A stretch of 64,000 bases of DNA from Shewanella psychrotolerans (GTDB taxonomy: Bacteria > Pseudomonadota > Gammaproteobacteria > Enterobacterales > Shewanellaceae), in NCBI RefSeq assembly GCF_019457595.1, contig NZ_CP080419.1, forward strand, positions 1,488,001 to 1,552,000, read 5' to 3'. A model generated the notes under the pieces. That model saw only the letters and a program-made list of their open reading frames with translations, had not been told where the DNA came from and searched no databases. A program made the position numbers and the translations under genes. This document shows, one piece after another, positions 36,889-44,950 of this stretch. Each line of letters begins with the position of its first letter. Position 1 is the first letter of the stretch.

Positions 36889-38961
36889 CTATTCTATTAC
36901 TTGACGAAAGGGTGGTAAGGCATCGAGTAGTGATTTACCGTAGCGTTTAGTGACAAGCCGACGGTCTAAAATGGTAATACGACCATAATCTTCTTCCTTA
37001 CGCAGCAATCTACCACAACTTTGGATTAATTTACGTGAAGCGTCTGGTATTGTTAGTTGGAGAAACGGATTGCCGCCCTTTATCTTAATATATTCTGCAT
37101 GAGCTTGCTCGACAGGTGATGTGGGGACGGCAAAAGGGAGTTTAGTAATAATTAGGTTCGTCAGATAATCACCTGGGAGATCCAACCCTTCAGAAAAACT
37201 GCCTGTGCCAAATATTATGCTGACTTCACCATCGTCGCAGCGCTTTTTATGATTGGCCAGCAGTTGCTGACGGGAGTCTTCGCCTTGGATCAGTAACTTC
37301 GTCTTGATTTTGGGACGCACCAAGTCTGCGACTTTTTCCATCTGCCAATAAGAAGCAAATAGCACTAAGGTAGCTGTTTCACCTTCAATGAGTGAAATAA
37401 TTTGTTCAGCTAACTCCTCAGTATAGCGATCATCTGTTGGCTCTGATCGCATCTTAGGGACAAACAAGGTGGCGTTTTGCTGGAAATCAAAAGGGCTATC
37501 CATTGCTAAATAGCGACTGCCATCATTGATTGATAAACCGACTTGATGGGTAAAGTGATTAAAGTTGTTTAAGGCCCTTAAGGTCGCGCTGCACAAAACT
37601 ACACCTGCGGCTTTTTCCCACAATAGAGACTCAAGCATAAAGCCGACTTCAATAGGGGAGACATTAAAGAGATAATCATTTTGTTTACCTGGCAGCTGTT
37701 CGACCCACCTCGCCATTGGCGCTCCTTTAGGGCTGTCGGTCTTAGCCATCATTTTCCACAACTTTTGCAGATTTTCTAAGCGCTGCAACATAAAGCCTGT
37801 TTCACTTAAGAGCTGTTCGGCTTGATGTTTAGGCAGCTCGCCATCTTTGATAGACTCACTAAGCAGGGTCAGCATTTTGTTAAACTGTTTTAACGCGCTA
37901 TTTGAAGCTGTCGCTAAATTCTCCGATGGGATCACTAACGCTTGTGGTAGCTTGCCATGTTCAAAACGAATCCGATTTTCAGGGTTATCAAAGGCTGCGG
38001 CTTGGGTATCGCAATATTGCGCAACGCCATTGAGTAAACCAGTTAATTCGCCAATGTGATCTAACATCGCCTGCGCTGGTGCAATAATATGATTGCTCTT
38101 AAGTTGATTTTGCAACTTTGCACTGGTTTTCCCTATTTTTTCTAACCAATCGATAGCGCCCCTTAAGGTGGCTTGAGCGCTAGAGAAGTCTCTTGCAACA
38201 ACGGGCAGATGATGTGCTTCATCTATTACATAGTAAAGCTCTTCTGGATCAGGAAGTATCACACCGCCACCCAGCTCGAGATCGGCAAAAAGTAGGCTAT
38301 GGTTAGCAATTAATACATCCCAGTTATCGATATCTTCACGGGCCTTATGAAATGGGCAGTTTCTATGGCTAGCGAGTTGACGATGACAGCTATGCTTGTC
38401 GCAAGCGATTTGGCTCCAAAGATGGTCGGGGAGTTGTGTGTCTAAAGTGTCACGCTCACCATTCCATCGTCCCTCGTGGTAATCTTTCAATATTCCTTGC
38501 AGCAACTCTATCTGGCTGTGATCTGGCTTAGTTTGCCACATGGCCATTTGGGTACCCTCATCACTGCCAATGAGCATTTCAAGTTTAGCTAAACACACAT
38601 AGCGCTGACGCCCTTTAACTAGACCAAAGGTAAAGTCCATTCCTGAGTGTTGTAAAAAGAAGGGTAGATCTTTATTGAGCAACTGTTCTTGCAGTGCAAC
38701 TGTTGCAGTAGCAATACATACTTTCTTTTTACTGGCTAATGCTAATGGTATGGAGCCTAGAATATAGGCTAATGATTTACCTATTCCTGTGCCTGCTTCA
38801 ACCACGATGATACGTCTATGTTGGTCATACTCACCAGCTAATGTTTTTGAGATCTCTGCCACAATGTAATTTTGTTCTCGCCGAGAGCGAAAATTAGGAA
38901 GGGATGCCGCAATATCTTTGTAAATGGTGCGGATCTGAGTTTTTACATTGGCAGATAACAT
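36889..38961 (-). CDS. dinG: ATP-dependent DNA helicase DinG
   Basis: XPD-like iron-sulphur 5'-3' helicase that resolves R-loops, D-loops and G4 structures. Walker A is EAGTGIGKS, the DEAH box VIDEAHHLP, and the four FeS cysteines span YVCLAK and CDKHSCHRQLASHRNCPFHK. Motif VI-like QSCGRLLRKEEDYG is near the C-terminus. I choose ATG 38961 (MLSANVKTQIRTIY), giving 690 aa; the more upstream ATG at 38994 lies inside the LexA box and is unlikely. dinG is SOS-regulated in E. coli. Confidence 0.94.
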   Translation of the reverse strand: MLSANVKTQIRTIYKDIAASLPNFRSRREQNYIVAEISKTLAGEYDQHRRIIVVEAGTGIGKSLAYILGSIPLALASKKKVCIATATVALQEQLLNKDLPFFLQHSGMDFTFGLVKGRQRYVCLAKLEMLIGSDEGTQMAMWQTKPDHSQIELLQGILKDYHEGRWNGERDTLDTQLPDHLWSQIACDKHSCHRQLASHRNCPFHKAREDIDNWDVLIANHSLLFADLELGGGVILPDPEELYYVIDEAHHLPVVARDFSSAQATLRGAIDWLEKIGKTSAKLQNQLKSNHIIAPAQAMLDHIGELTGLLNGVAQYCDTQAAAFDNPENRIRFEHGKLPQALVIPSENLATASNSALKQFNKMLTLLSESIKDGELPKHQAEQLLSETGFMLQRLENLQKLWKMMAKTDSPKGAPMARWVEQLPGKQNDYLFNVSPIEVGFMLESLLWEKAAGVVLCSATLRALNNFNHFTHQVGLSINDGSRYLAMDSPFDFQQNATLFVPKMRSEPTDDRYTEELAEQIISLIEGETATLVLFASYWQMEKVADLVRPKIKTKLLIQGEDSRQQLLANHKKRCDDGEVSIIFGTGSFSEGLDLPGDYLTNLIITKLPFAVPTSPVEQAHAEYIKIKGGNPFLQLTIPDASRKLIQSCGRLLRKEEDYGRITILDRRLVTKRYGKSLLDALPPFRQVIE

Positions 38962-38986
38962 GAAAGCACATAGCAGAGAAATAGAG

Positions 38987-39002
38987 CTGTACATAATAAC
39001 AG
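38987..39002. promoter_or_regulatory. LexA (SOS) box between dinG and polB
   Basis: CTGTACATAATAACAG fits the gammaproteobacterial LexA rule CTGT-N8-ACAG exactly, with an AT-rich centre. It lies 26 bp upstream of the dinG ATG and 90 bp upstream of the polB start, in the only non-coding gap between the two divergent genes. Both genes are LexA targets in E. coli (dinG and dinA). Confidence 0.88.
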
Positions 39003-39091
39003 TGATTACATAGCCTAAGAAGAGGCTATTGTGACTATTTCAGTAGTTTATTCGCTATTAAGCCGATAACCCTATGAATTAATAAATAAGA

Positions 39092-41488
39092 GTGCGTTCC
39101 TTGAAGTTAGATTTTTCAACAAACATTAATGTTAAAGGCCGGATATTGACGCGTCATCAAGTGGATGGGGCTTTGCATTACTATCTTAAGACGCCTGATG
39201 GTCCAGTGCGGGTGATCGTTAATGAAAGTGAAAGGGTCTGTTTTTGCCGCACCTCTGATATTGGGTCACTACTGTCACTTAGCGGTTGTCACTCTATTCG
39301 CAGTGAGGCCATTAGTTTAAAAACATTTCAGCAAGAACCGGTGACCGCGCTTTACTGCCCCAATAATTGGGTATTCAGGCAACTTTCAAGAGGGGCTAAC
39401 GATAAAGGTGTGGCGCTTTATGAAGCCGATATCCGCCCTGAGCAACGCTACTTGATAGAACGTTTTATAGCCTTAGATGTTGAGTTTATCGGTGAGTCGG
39501 TGGGAAATGAGGGGATCCATACGGTTATCGGGCATCGAGCACGCCGTACCGATATTGATGTCACACTGTCTATTGTCTCTCTGGATTTTGAATGTTCAAT
39601 GAGTGGCGAGCTTTACAGCGTTGGCTTATATGGCAAGGATAACGAGGGAGAGGCGATTGAGTTAGTTATCATGGTGGGCGATGAGCAAGGCGCTAATACT
39701 CCTGCTGATGTTCGCAGTGTAACCAATATTGAATGGGTCGATAATGAAGCGGCGCTGATTATCGCGTTGATTAACTGGTTTGCTCGCTTTGATCCTGACA
39801 TTATCATCGGATGGGCAGTGGTCACGTTCGACTTAGCCTTACTGTATCGCCGTGCAGCGTTCCATCAAATACCGCTTAATCTGGGACGAAATGCGCAGTC
39901 ATTAAGTTGGAAGGTGGAAGGTAAGTTTCGTCCTGAAACTTTGGTGCTTCCAGGGCGTGTGGTGCTCGATGGCATTGATTGGCTCAAGGCTGCATTTTAC
40001 CAATTTGATAGTTATTCTTTAGACAATGTATCTCGTCAGTTGCTTGAAAAGGGTAAAGCGATTGATAATGTGGCCAACCGAGGTGAAGAGATCACTGCCT
40101 TATTTTATGAAGATAAGCTGGCGTTAGCGCATTATAATCTTACCGATAGCCGTTTGGTATGGGATATTTTTCAAAAGACGTCGCTGACCGAGTTTGCCCT
40201 TGAACGTTCAAGACTAACAGGTTTGGAGTTTGGTCGAGTAGGGGCCTCAGTCGCGGCGTTTAATCATCTCTATTTACCGCATCTGCATCGGGCTGGCTAT
40301 GTAGCGCCAAGTGAGCCAGCAAGTGATGGCATAGAAAGCCCTGGCGGTTACGTGATGGATTCGATTCCTGGCCTGTATCAACATATTTTAGTTCTGGATT
40401 TTAAAAGCCTTTATCCGTCTATCATTCGTACCTTCCTTATTGATCCTAAAGGCCTTGCTGAAGGTTGTTTGCAGGAAGAGTCAAACACAGTTGCCGGTTT
40501 TTTAGGTGCTCGTTTTAGCCGAGAAAAGCCCATATTACCAAGCATTATTGCAGCGCTCGCAGCTAAACGAGAGTTAGCCAAGTGCCACGAAAATGCCCCA
40601 TTATCTCAGGCGATTAAGATCATCATGAACTCTTTATATGGTGTATTGGGTTCTAGAGGATGTGTGTTTCATGATGCAAAGTTGGCCAGTTCAATTACGC
40701 TGCGCGGGCACCAAATTATGAAACAGACAAAGGCATGGATTGAAGAGATGGGGTTAAAAGTGATTTATGGTGATACCGACTCGACTTTTGTCCATCTTGC
40801 CGACGTTAGAGACATAGCCGACATAGATGAGTTTGCACGTGATGTGGTCGCAAAAATCAATGATAAATGGCGTGTACTGCTTAAACAAGATTATCAACTT
40901 GACTGCCATTTAGAACTTGAATATGAACGTCATTTTGAACAGTTTTTTATGCCCACACTGCGAGGGTCGTTAGAAGGCTCTAAAAAGCGCTATGTTGGAG
41001 CCTATACACTTGAAAATGGTGAACTCAAACTCATTTTTAAAGGGATGGAGCAGGTAAGAAGTGACTGGAGTCCCTTGGCTAGGCAGGTTCAAGCCGAATT
41101 GTATTATCGATTGTTCGCAAAGCAAGATGTTGTCGAATACTTAAAAGAGATGGTATTGCGTTTACAAAGAGGCGAGGTGGATGAGTTACTCATTTTTTCA
41201 AAACGCCTAAGAAGGGATGTCGACGAGTACACTGCAAAGGCGTCACCTCATGTTAAGGCGGCTTCTCTTTGGTGCGAACGCAGTGGTAAGGCGCAATATG
41301 GTAAAAGAGGCACAAAAATAGACTATATTATCACCAGTAACGGCGCCGAACCGGTTGAATATTGTCATGCTAAAGCGGATTATCAATATTATCTAGATAA
41401 GCAGATCGCGCCAGTTTCTGATCCAATACTTTCAATTTTAAACACTAGTTTTAATCAAATTATGTCAAAGCAACTGTCCCTAATTTAG
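39092..41488 (+). CDS. polB: DNA polymerase II
   Basis: Family B polymerase for translesion synthesis and replication restart, about 798 aa. The 3'-5' exonuclease domain has Exo I (Asp165, Glu167 in SLDFECS) and Exo III (YNLTDSRLV). Exo II reads GWAVVTFD, with Ala242 where family members have Asn. Polymerase motifs are intact: A (DFKSLYPSII), B (KIIMNSLYGVLG), C (IYGDTDST) and KKRY. The start is probably GTG 39092, but TTG 39101 is possible; neither has a strong Shine-Dalgarno. It diverges from dinG across a LexA box. Confidence 0.94.
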   Translation: MRSLKLDFSTNINVKGRILTRHQVDGALHYYLKTPDGPVRVIVNESERVCFCRTSDIGSLLSLSGCHSIRSEAISLKTFQQEPVTALYCPNNWVFRQLSRGANDKGVALYEADIRPEQRYLIERFIALDVEFIGESVGNEGIHTVIGHRARRTDIDVTLSIVSLDFECSMSGELYSVGLYGKDNEGEAIELVIMVGDEQGANTPADVRSVTNIEWVDNEAALIIALINWFARFDPDIIIGWAVVTFDLALLYRRAAFHQIPLNLGRNAQSLSWKVEGKFRPETLVLPGRVVLDGIDWLKAAFYQFDSYSLDNVSRQLLEKGKAIDNVANRGEEITALFYEDKLALAHYNLTDSRLVWDIFQKTSLTEFALERSRLTGLEFGRVGASVAAFNHLYLPHLHRAGYVAPSEPASDGIESPGGYVMDSIPGLYQHILVLDFKSLYPSIIRTFLIDPKGLAEGCLQEESNTVAGFLGARFSREKPILPSIIAALAAKRELAKCHENAPLSQAIKIIMNSLYGVLGSRGCVFHDAKLASSITLRGHQIMKQTKAWIEEMGLKVIYGDTDSTFVHLADVRDIADIDEFARDVVAKINDKWRVLLKQDYQLDCHLELEYERHFEQFFMPTLRGSLEGSKKRYVGAYTLENGELKLIFKGMEQVRSDWSPLARQVQAELYYRLFAKQDVVEYLKEMVLRLQRGEVDELLIFSKRLRRDVDEYTAKASPHVKAASLWCERSGKAQYGKRGTKIDYIITSNGAEPVEYCHAKADYQYYLDKQIAPVSDPILSILNTSFNQIMSKQLSLI

Positions 41489-41721
41489 TTGTCACTAGGT
41501 TGGTGTTACCAGTATAAGATGTTAACAAGTAGTATAAACTATGCTTTTACTGATGATTCTTAGTTAATTTGGTGAAAAATAGTGCCCCTTTTGTGATATT
41601 CGTCTTTGAGGGTTCGCTAATCCTTTGCTAATCTCATTCTGAAATGGGAATGAAATAAAGCAACGGAATGTAATACAAAAAATATAAGTAAACTGAATAC
41701 AACAAAAGGTTAAGCCAACAA

Positions 41722-42930
41722 ATGAAAAAGAGTTTAATAGCAACTGCATTGGCAGCTGTCATTTTTGTCCCAGCTGCATCGGCTATCGAAATCTATAAAG
41801 ATGATAAAAATGCTGTAGAAATCGGTGGTTTTATTGACGCACGAGTTATTAACACTCAAGGTGAAACTGAGGTGGTTAATGGAGCGTCGCGCATTAATTT
41901 CGGTTTTACTCGTGAGATGAGTGATGGTTGGAAAGCCTTTACTAAACTTGAGTGGGGCGTTAATCCTGTGGGCAGTAGTGATATTGTCTATAACAATCGT
42001 TTCGAATCTGTTCAAGATGAGTTCTTCTATAACCGCTTGGGGTATGTCGGTATTTCTCACGACACTTATGGTTCTTTGACTATAGGTAAGCAGTGGGGTG
42101 CATGGTATGACGTAGTGTACAGCACTAACTACGGCTTTGTTTGGGATGGTAATAGCGCAGGTGTATACACCTATAACAAGGACGATGGTGCAGTAAACGG
42201 TGTTGGTCGTGGTGACAAAACTGTGCAATATCGTAACTCATTTGGTGATGTTAGCTTTGCCGTTCAAGCACAGTTAAAAAATAGCGCTTTCTATACCTGT
42301 GATTCAGATGATATTACTCAAGAAGCGTGTGAAGAGCTTTGGAATAGTGGTGATAGATCTGCCCAGCAAGTTGAGTTTAACTACACTTATGGTGGCTCTG
42401 TAACTTATGCTGCGACTGACAAATTAACCATTACAGCGGGCGTAAACCGTGGTGAGTTTGATGTTACCTATGGTAATGGTGAACAAACAACAGCTGTCGA
42501 TTTGATCTACGGTGCTGGTATCACTTGGGGTAACTTTGATGACACCGGTTTTTATGCTGCCGCTAACGTCAATAAGCAAGAAAACCATGATACCGATAAC
42601 ATAGGCCGCCTAATCAAAGACGCTTGGGGTGTAGAAAGCTTATTCTCTTACACCTTCGATAACGGTTTGCGTCCATTCGTGTCTTATAACATCTTAGATG
42701 CTGGTGATGATTATGTTATCCAGCCAAACTTTAATGCAGATCCTAACGATGTATTTAAACGTCAGTTTGTCGTGGTCGGTTTGCATTATGTTTGGGACAA
42801 TAATACCGTGTTATATGTAGAAGCGCGTAAAGATTACAGTGACTTTACCAGTGCCGATAAACAACAAGAAGCGAGAATGTCTCTGTCTGAAGATGATGGC
42901 ATCGCAATTGGTATTCGCTATACGCTGTAA
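41722..42930 (+). CDS. Gram-negative general porin
   Basis: A 402-aa outer-membrane trimeric porin of the OmpC/OmpF-like superfamily. It has a signal peptide (MKKSLIATALAAVIFVPAASA), then the start of the barrel YKDDKNAVEIGGFIDARV and many alternating aromatic/glycine strands. The loop 3 region has GSLTIGKQWGAWYDVV. It ends IAIGIRYTL, with a final Leu rather than the more common Phe. The terminator after the gene has been split by an IS4-type insertion. Substrate preference cannot be read from sequence. Confidence 0.9.
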   Translation: MKKSLIATALAAVIFVPAASAIEIYKDDKNAVEIGGFIDARVINTQGETEVVNGASRINFGFTREMSDGWKAFTKLEWGVNPVGSSDIVYNNRFESVQDEFFYNRLGYVGISHDTYGSLTIGKQWGAWYDVVYSTNYGFVWDGNSAGVYTYNKDDGAVNGVGRGDKTVQYRNSFGDVSFAVQAQLKNSAFYTCDSDDITQEACEELWNSGDRSAQQVEFNYTYGGSVTYAATDKLTITAGVNRGEFDVTYGNGEQTTAVDLIYGAGITWGNFDDTGFYAAANVNKQENHDTDNIGRLIKDAWGVESLFSYTFDNGLRPFVSYNILDAGDDYVIQPNFNADPNDVFKRQFVVVGLHYVWDNNTVLYVEARKDYSDFTSADKQQEARMSLSEDDGIAIGIRYTL

Positions 42931-42946
42931 ACTTTATTAAAACAAT

Positions 42947-42966
42947 AAAAAAGCGCCTGCTATAGG
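42947..42966 (+). terminator. Left half of the porin terminator, disrupted
   Basis: AAAAAAGCGCC plus loop TGCTATA and GG remain here. The matching right arm, GGCGC followed by T6, now lies at 44389-44399 beyond the insertion. Joining the two at the duplicated CCTGCTATAGG restores an 11-bp stem with a 7-nt loop. Confidence 0.85.
42956..42966. repeat. 11-bp target-site duplication, left copy
   Basis: CCTGCTATAGG, identical to 44380-44390, brackets the IS4-type element. The base before and the base after differ between copies, so the duplication is exactly 11 bp. Confidence 0.88.
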
Positions 42967-42986
42967 TAATGCTATTCGATTATGCA

Positions 42987-44299
42987 TTATTGCTTATATT
43001 TTAGTGGGTAACGGCTAGGTATATAGAGCACTGAGCGTGGATACGTTCGGTGCTTTCTCTTATCTGGAAGGATAAAGTATTTTATATCGGCTCGTATTTG
43101 CTTCAGCTTAGCCGGTAATTTCCCATCCGACGATAAAGCAAGCCACCTTAATTGCGTGTTTACCAAGCTTATTGCTGTGATAAAACTGATACGCGTTGGA
43201 ACGACTTCAGCTTCCTTTGCTATTGCTACCATTTCTAAGCGAGCTAGATTGTAAGCGATAAGTACGCCCCATAGTTCTTGTCTAACACCTTTAGAAAGTC
43301 GACTTCGTAACGTCACCTTGCTTTGCCGTTGATTTTGCTTAAACTCGCCATATCTTTCCCCTATTTCTCAGCGTTGCCAGTAGATGGTAAGCAACTTACC
43401 CAGTGGATATTGAGTGGGTCTACCTATGAGGTAACGAAGCCTTAATTTCACCCTTTGGCTTTTATAAGCAATAAAACGGGCGCGCCATGTTTCAGGTAAA
43501 TTTGGGTTCTTCTTTCTAGCTTGCGGTGAGACAGGCATATCAATAAGCAAATCGTTATCAGAAAACGTTTCGACGACGTCATAGCGGCTTTTCGATTTGA
43601 CTGGTGTTAACCTGTGCCGCTTTTTCCTTGAGCCTTCCTAGCCTAAAAGTAAGTCAGCAGAAAAGCTACAGCGGTCAAATAAGGTTAAGGAGTTACCTGG
43701 GGCATCTTGAACTAAACGTTGAGCGAGCGTGACCTCTTCTGCGTGGCAACCATCAAAGGCTGAGCCCAATACCATTCTGACTTTAGTTGATATAAGGCTA
43801 ACTAATCGAAGATGAGGGTAAGGCTTGTGCGTGTTTGAAATAAACCCAAGCTCGTTTGTATGCTCTTCTGAGTCTTGCCAACGAAACACAGCTCCATCAC
43901 TCGCGAAAGTGGTCAGGCCCAATTCATTATTCTCCCCCAAAGCTTGCTCAAGCCAAGCAGAGATTGTGGATTTAATAGGTATGACATTGGGGGGGGGCAG
44001 CGGCAATCTGTCAGTACACTCGATGTAACACGGGACCAAATACTGTCACCAGACTGAAGAGCAATATCCATTGAGTTGCAGACTTCTTTAATCGATGGGT
44101 TACGAATCAACCCCCATCTCCCGTACAAGCTAGACCGCCTGCCGTGCGGGCAAGCGACGATTACGGATACTGGCTTTAATTAGATGCAAGTATAAGCAAT
44201 GATTGTTCGATCTACTTCGCATCGATGGCTTTCATTACAGAGCTATAACCCACTTTCTTCAAAAGATGCATGCACTAATTCAACCTCTTGAGCAAACAT
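42987..44299 (-). pseudogene. IS4-type transposase pseudogene
   Basis: Pieces resembling the IS4 InsG transposase occur in order on the minus strand but in different frames. They are an N-terminal part from ATG 44299, ASIRNRRLPARQAV-stop-LVREMG (Trp to stop), VCNSMDIALQSGDS, LGLTTFASDGAVFRW, MPVSPQARKKNPNLP and the C-terminal RQELWGVLIAYNLARLEM. A run of eight G at 43989-43996 and other indels shift the frame. The catalytic region cannot be translated as one protein. Confidence 0.87.
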
Positions 44300-44305
44300 A
44301 AAAAA

Positions 44306-44329
44306 TCCCCACCAGAATACTGGTAGGGA
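44306..44329 (-). terminator. Terminator-like hairpin in front of the IS4-type transposase
   Basis: On the minus strand TCCCTACCAG pairs with CTGGTGGGGA over TATT and is followed by T6, which runs directly into the ATG at 44299. It would stop transcripts entering the element from outside, a common way of limiting transposase expression. Confidence 0.7.
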
Positions 44330-44379
44330 CTATTAATCATCTGCAAGAGCGTTCAAGTACTCTTAAACGATAGGCATTA

Positions 44380-44390
44380 CCTGCTATAGG
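44380..44390. repeat. 11-bp target-site duplication, right copy
   Basis: CCTGCTATAGG, followed by CGCTTTTTT, which is the displaced right arm and T-run of the porin terminator. Confidence 0.88.
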
Positions 44391-44950
44391 CGCTTTTTTG
44401 TTTAAGTTTCAAGCTATTTATTTTCCCTAATGTTCTTAAAGCGTGTGGATGAAGCGGCTATTTGGTTTTTAAGTTAGTTTCTTGAATTGTTTTCTTGTAA
44501 TTAATTATTTACAAGCGCTGACATCTTCAATTATGAATTGTGATTGCTCGATTATAAATTTTAACAAGTTTTAGCTTCTTTATTTCGTTCTGCATGATCC
44601 CATTTCTTGGGGGAGGATGTTCAATATTTTCAATGTGACTTTATAGTTCAACAATAAATTTCCCTTTCATTGTAAATGCTTATGAGTTGTTCATTGATTT
44701 TTATCAACTTACCTTTAGTAACTCCAGTTTTACATGCTTGTTTTAAGCATGAGTGATAAGCATAAAAACGAGGCGTTGGCATCTTAAAGAGCTATTGCTT
44801 GATTCTTATGTGAAAAAATACGGGTCATTGTTGATTAAATGTTTGGTATGTGGTTTTATTTGTCTGCGAATGTTTCGCGAATGTGACTTTGGTGGTTGGT
44901 TCGTGGTTACTTCACGTAAAAATAAAAAATATATTTCAGGGAGAAACAAC
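44391..44950 (+). other. Upstream region of the first TonB-dependent receptor
   Basis: AT-rich, with no trustworthy gene. The receptor frame is open from 44753, but the residues before 44951 look nothing like a receptor leader. CATGCTT and AAGCATG (44733-44751) form a small palindrome around GTTTT. The last bases, CAGGGAGAAACAAC, are almost the same as those before the second receptor. I found no clear Fur box. Confidence 0.45.

Larger units (their letters stand above)
42967..44379 (-). mobile_element. IS4-family insertion sequence, decayed
   Basis: A 1413-bp element between two copies of CCTGCTATAGG. Its ends are imperfect inverted repeats: TAATGCTATTCG on the left against TAATGCCTATCG read from the right. 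Size, duplication length and transposase similarity all fit the IS4 group of the IS4 family (IS4 itself is 1426 bp). The transposase is on the minus strand and is a pseudogene, so the copy is probably immobile unless helped in trans. Confidence 0.88.

Noticed and set aside
41489..41721. Riboswitch or CRP site before the porin
   Set aside because: I saw no recognisable fold and no TGTGA-N6-TCACA pair; only AT-rich leader sequence.
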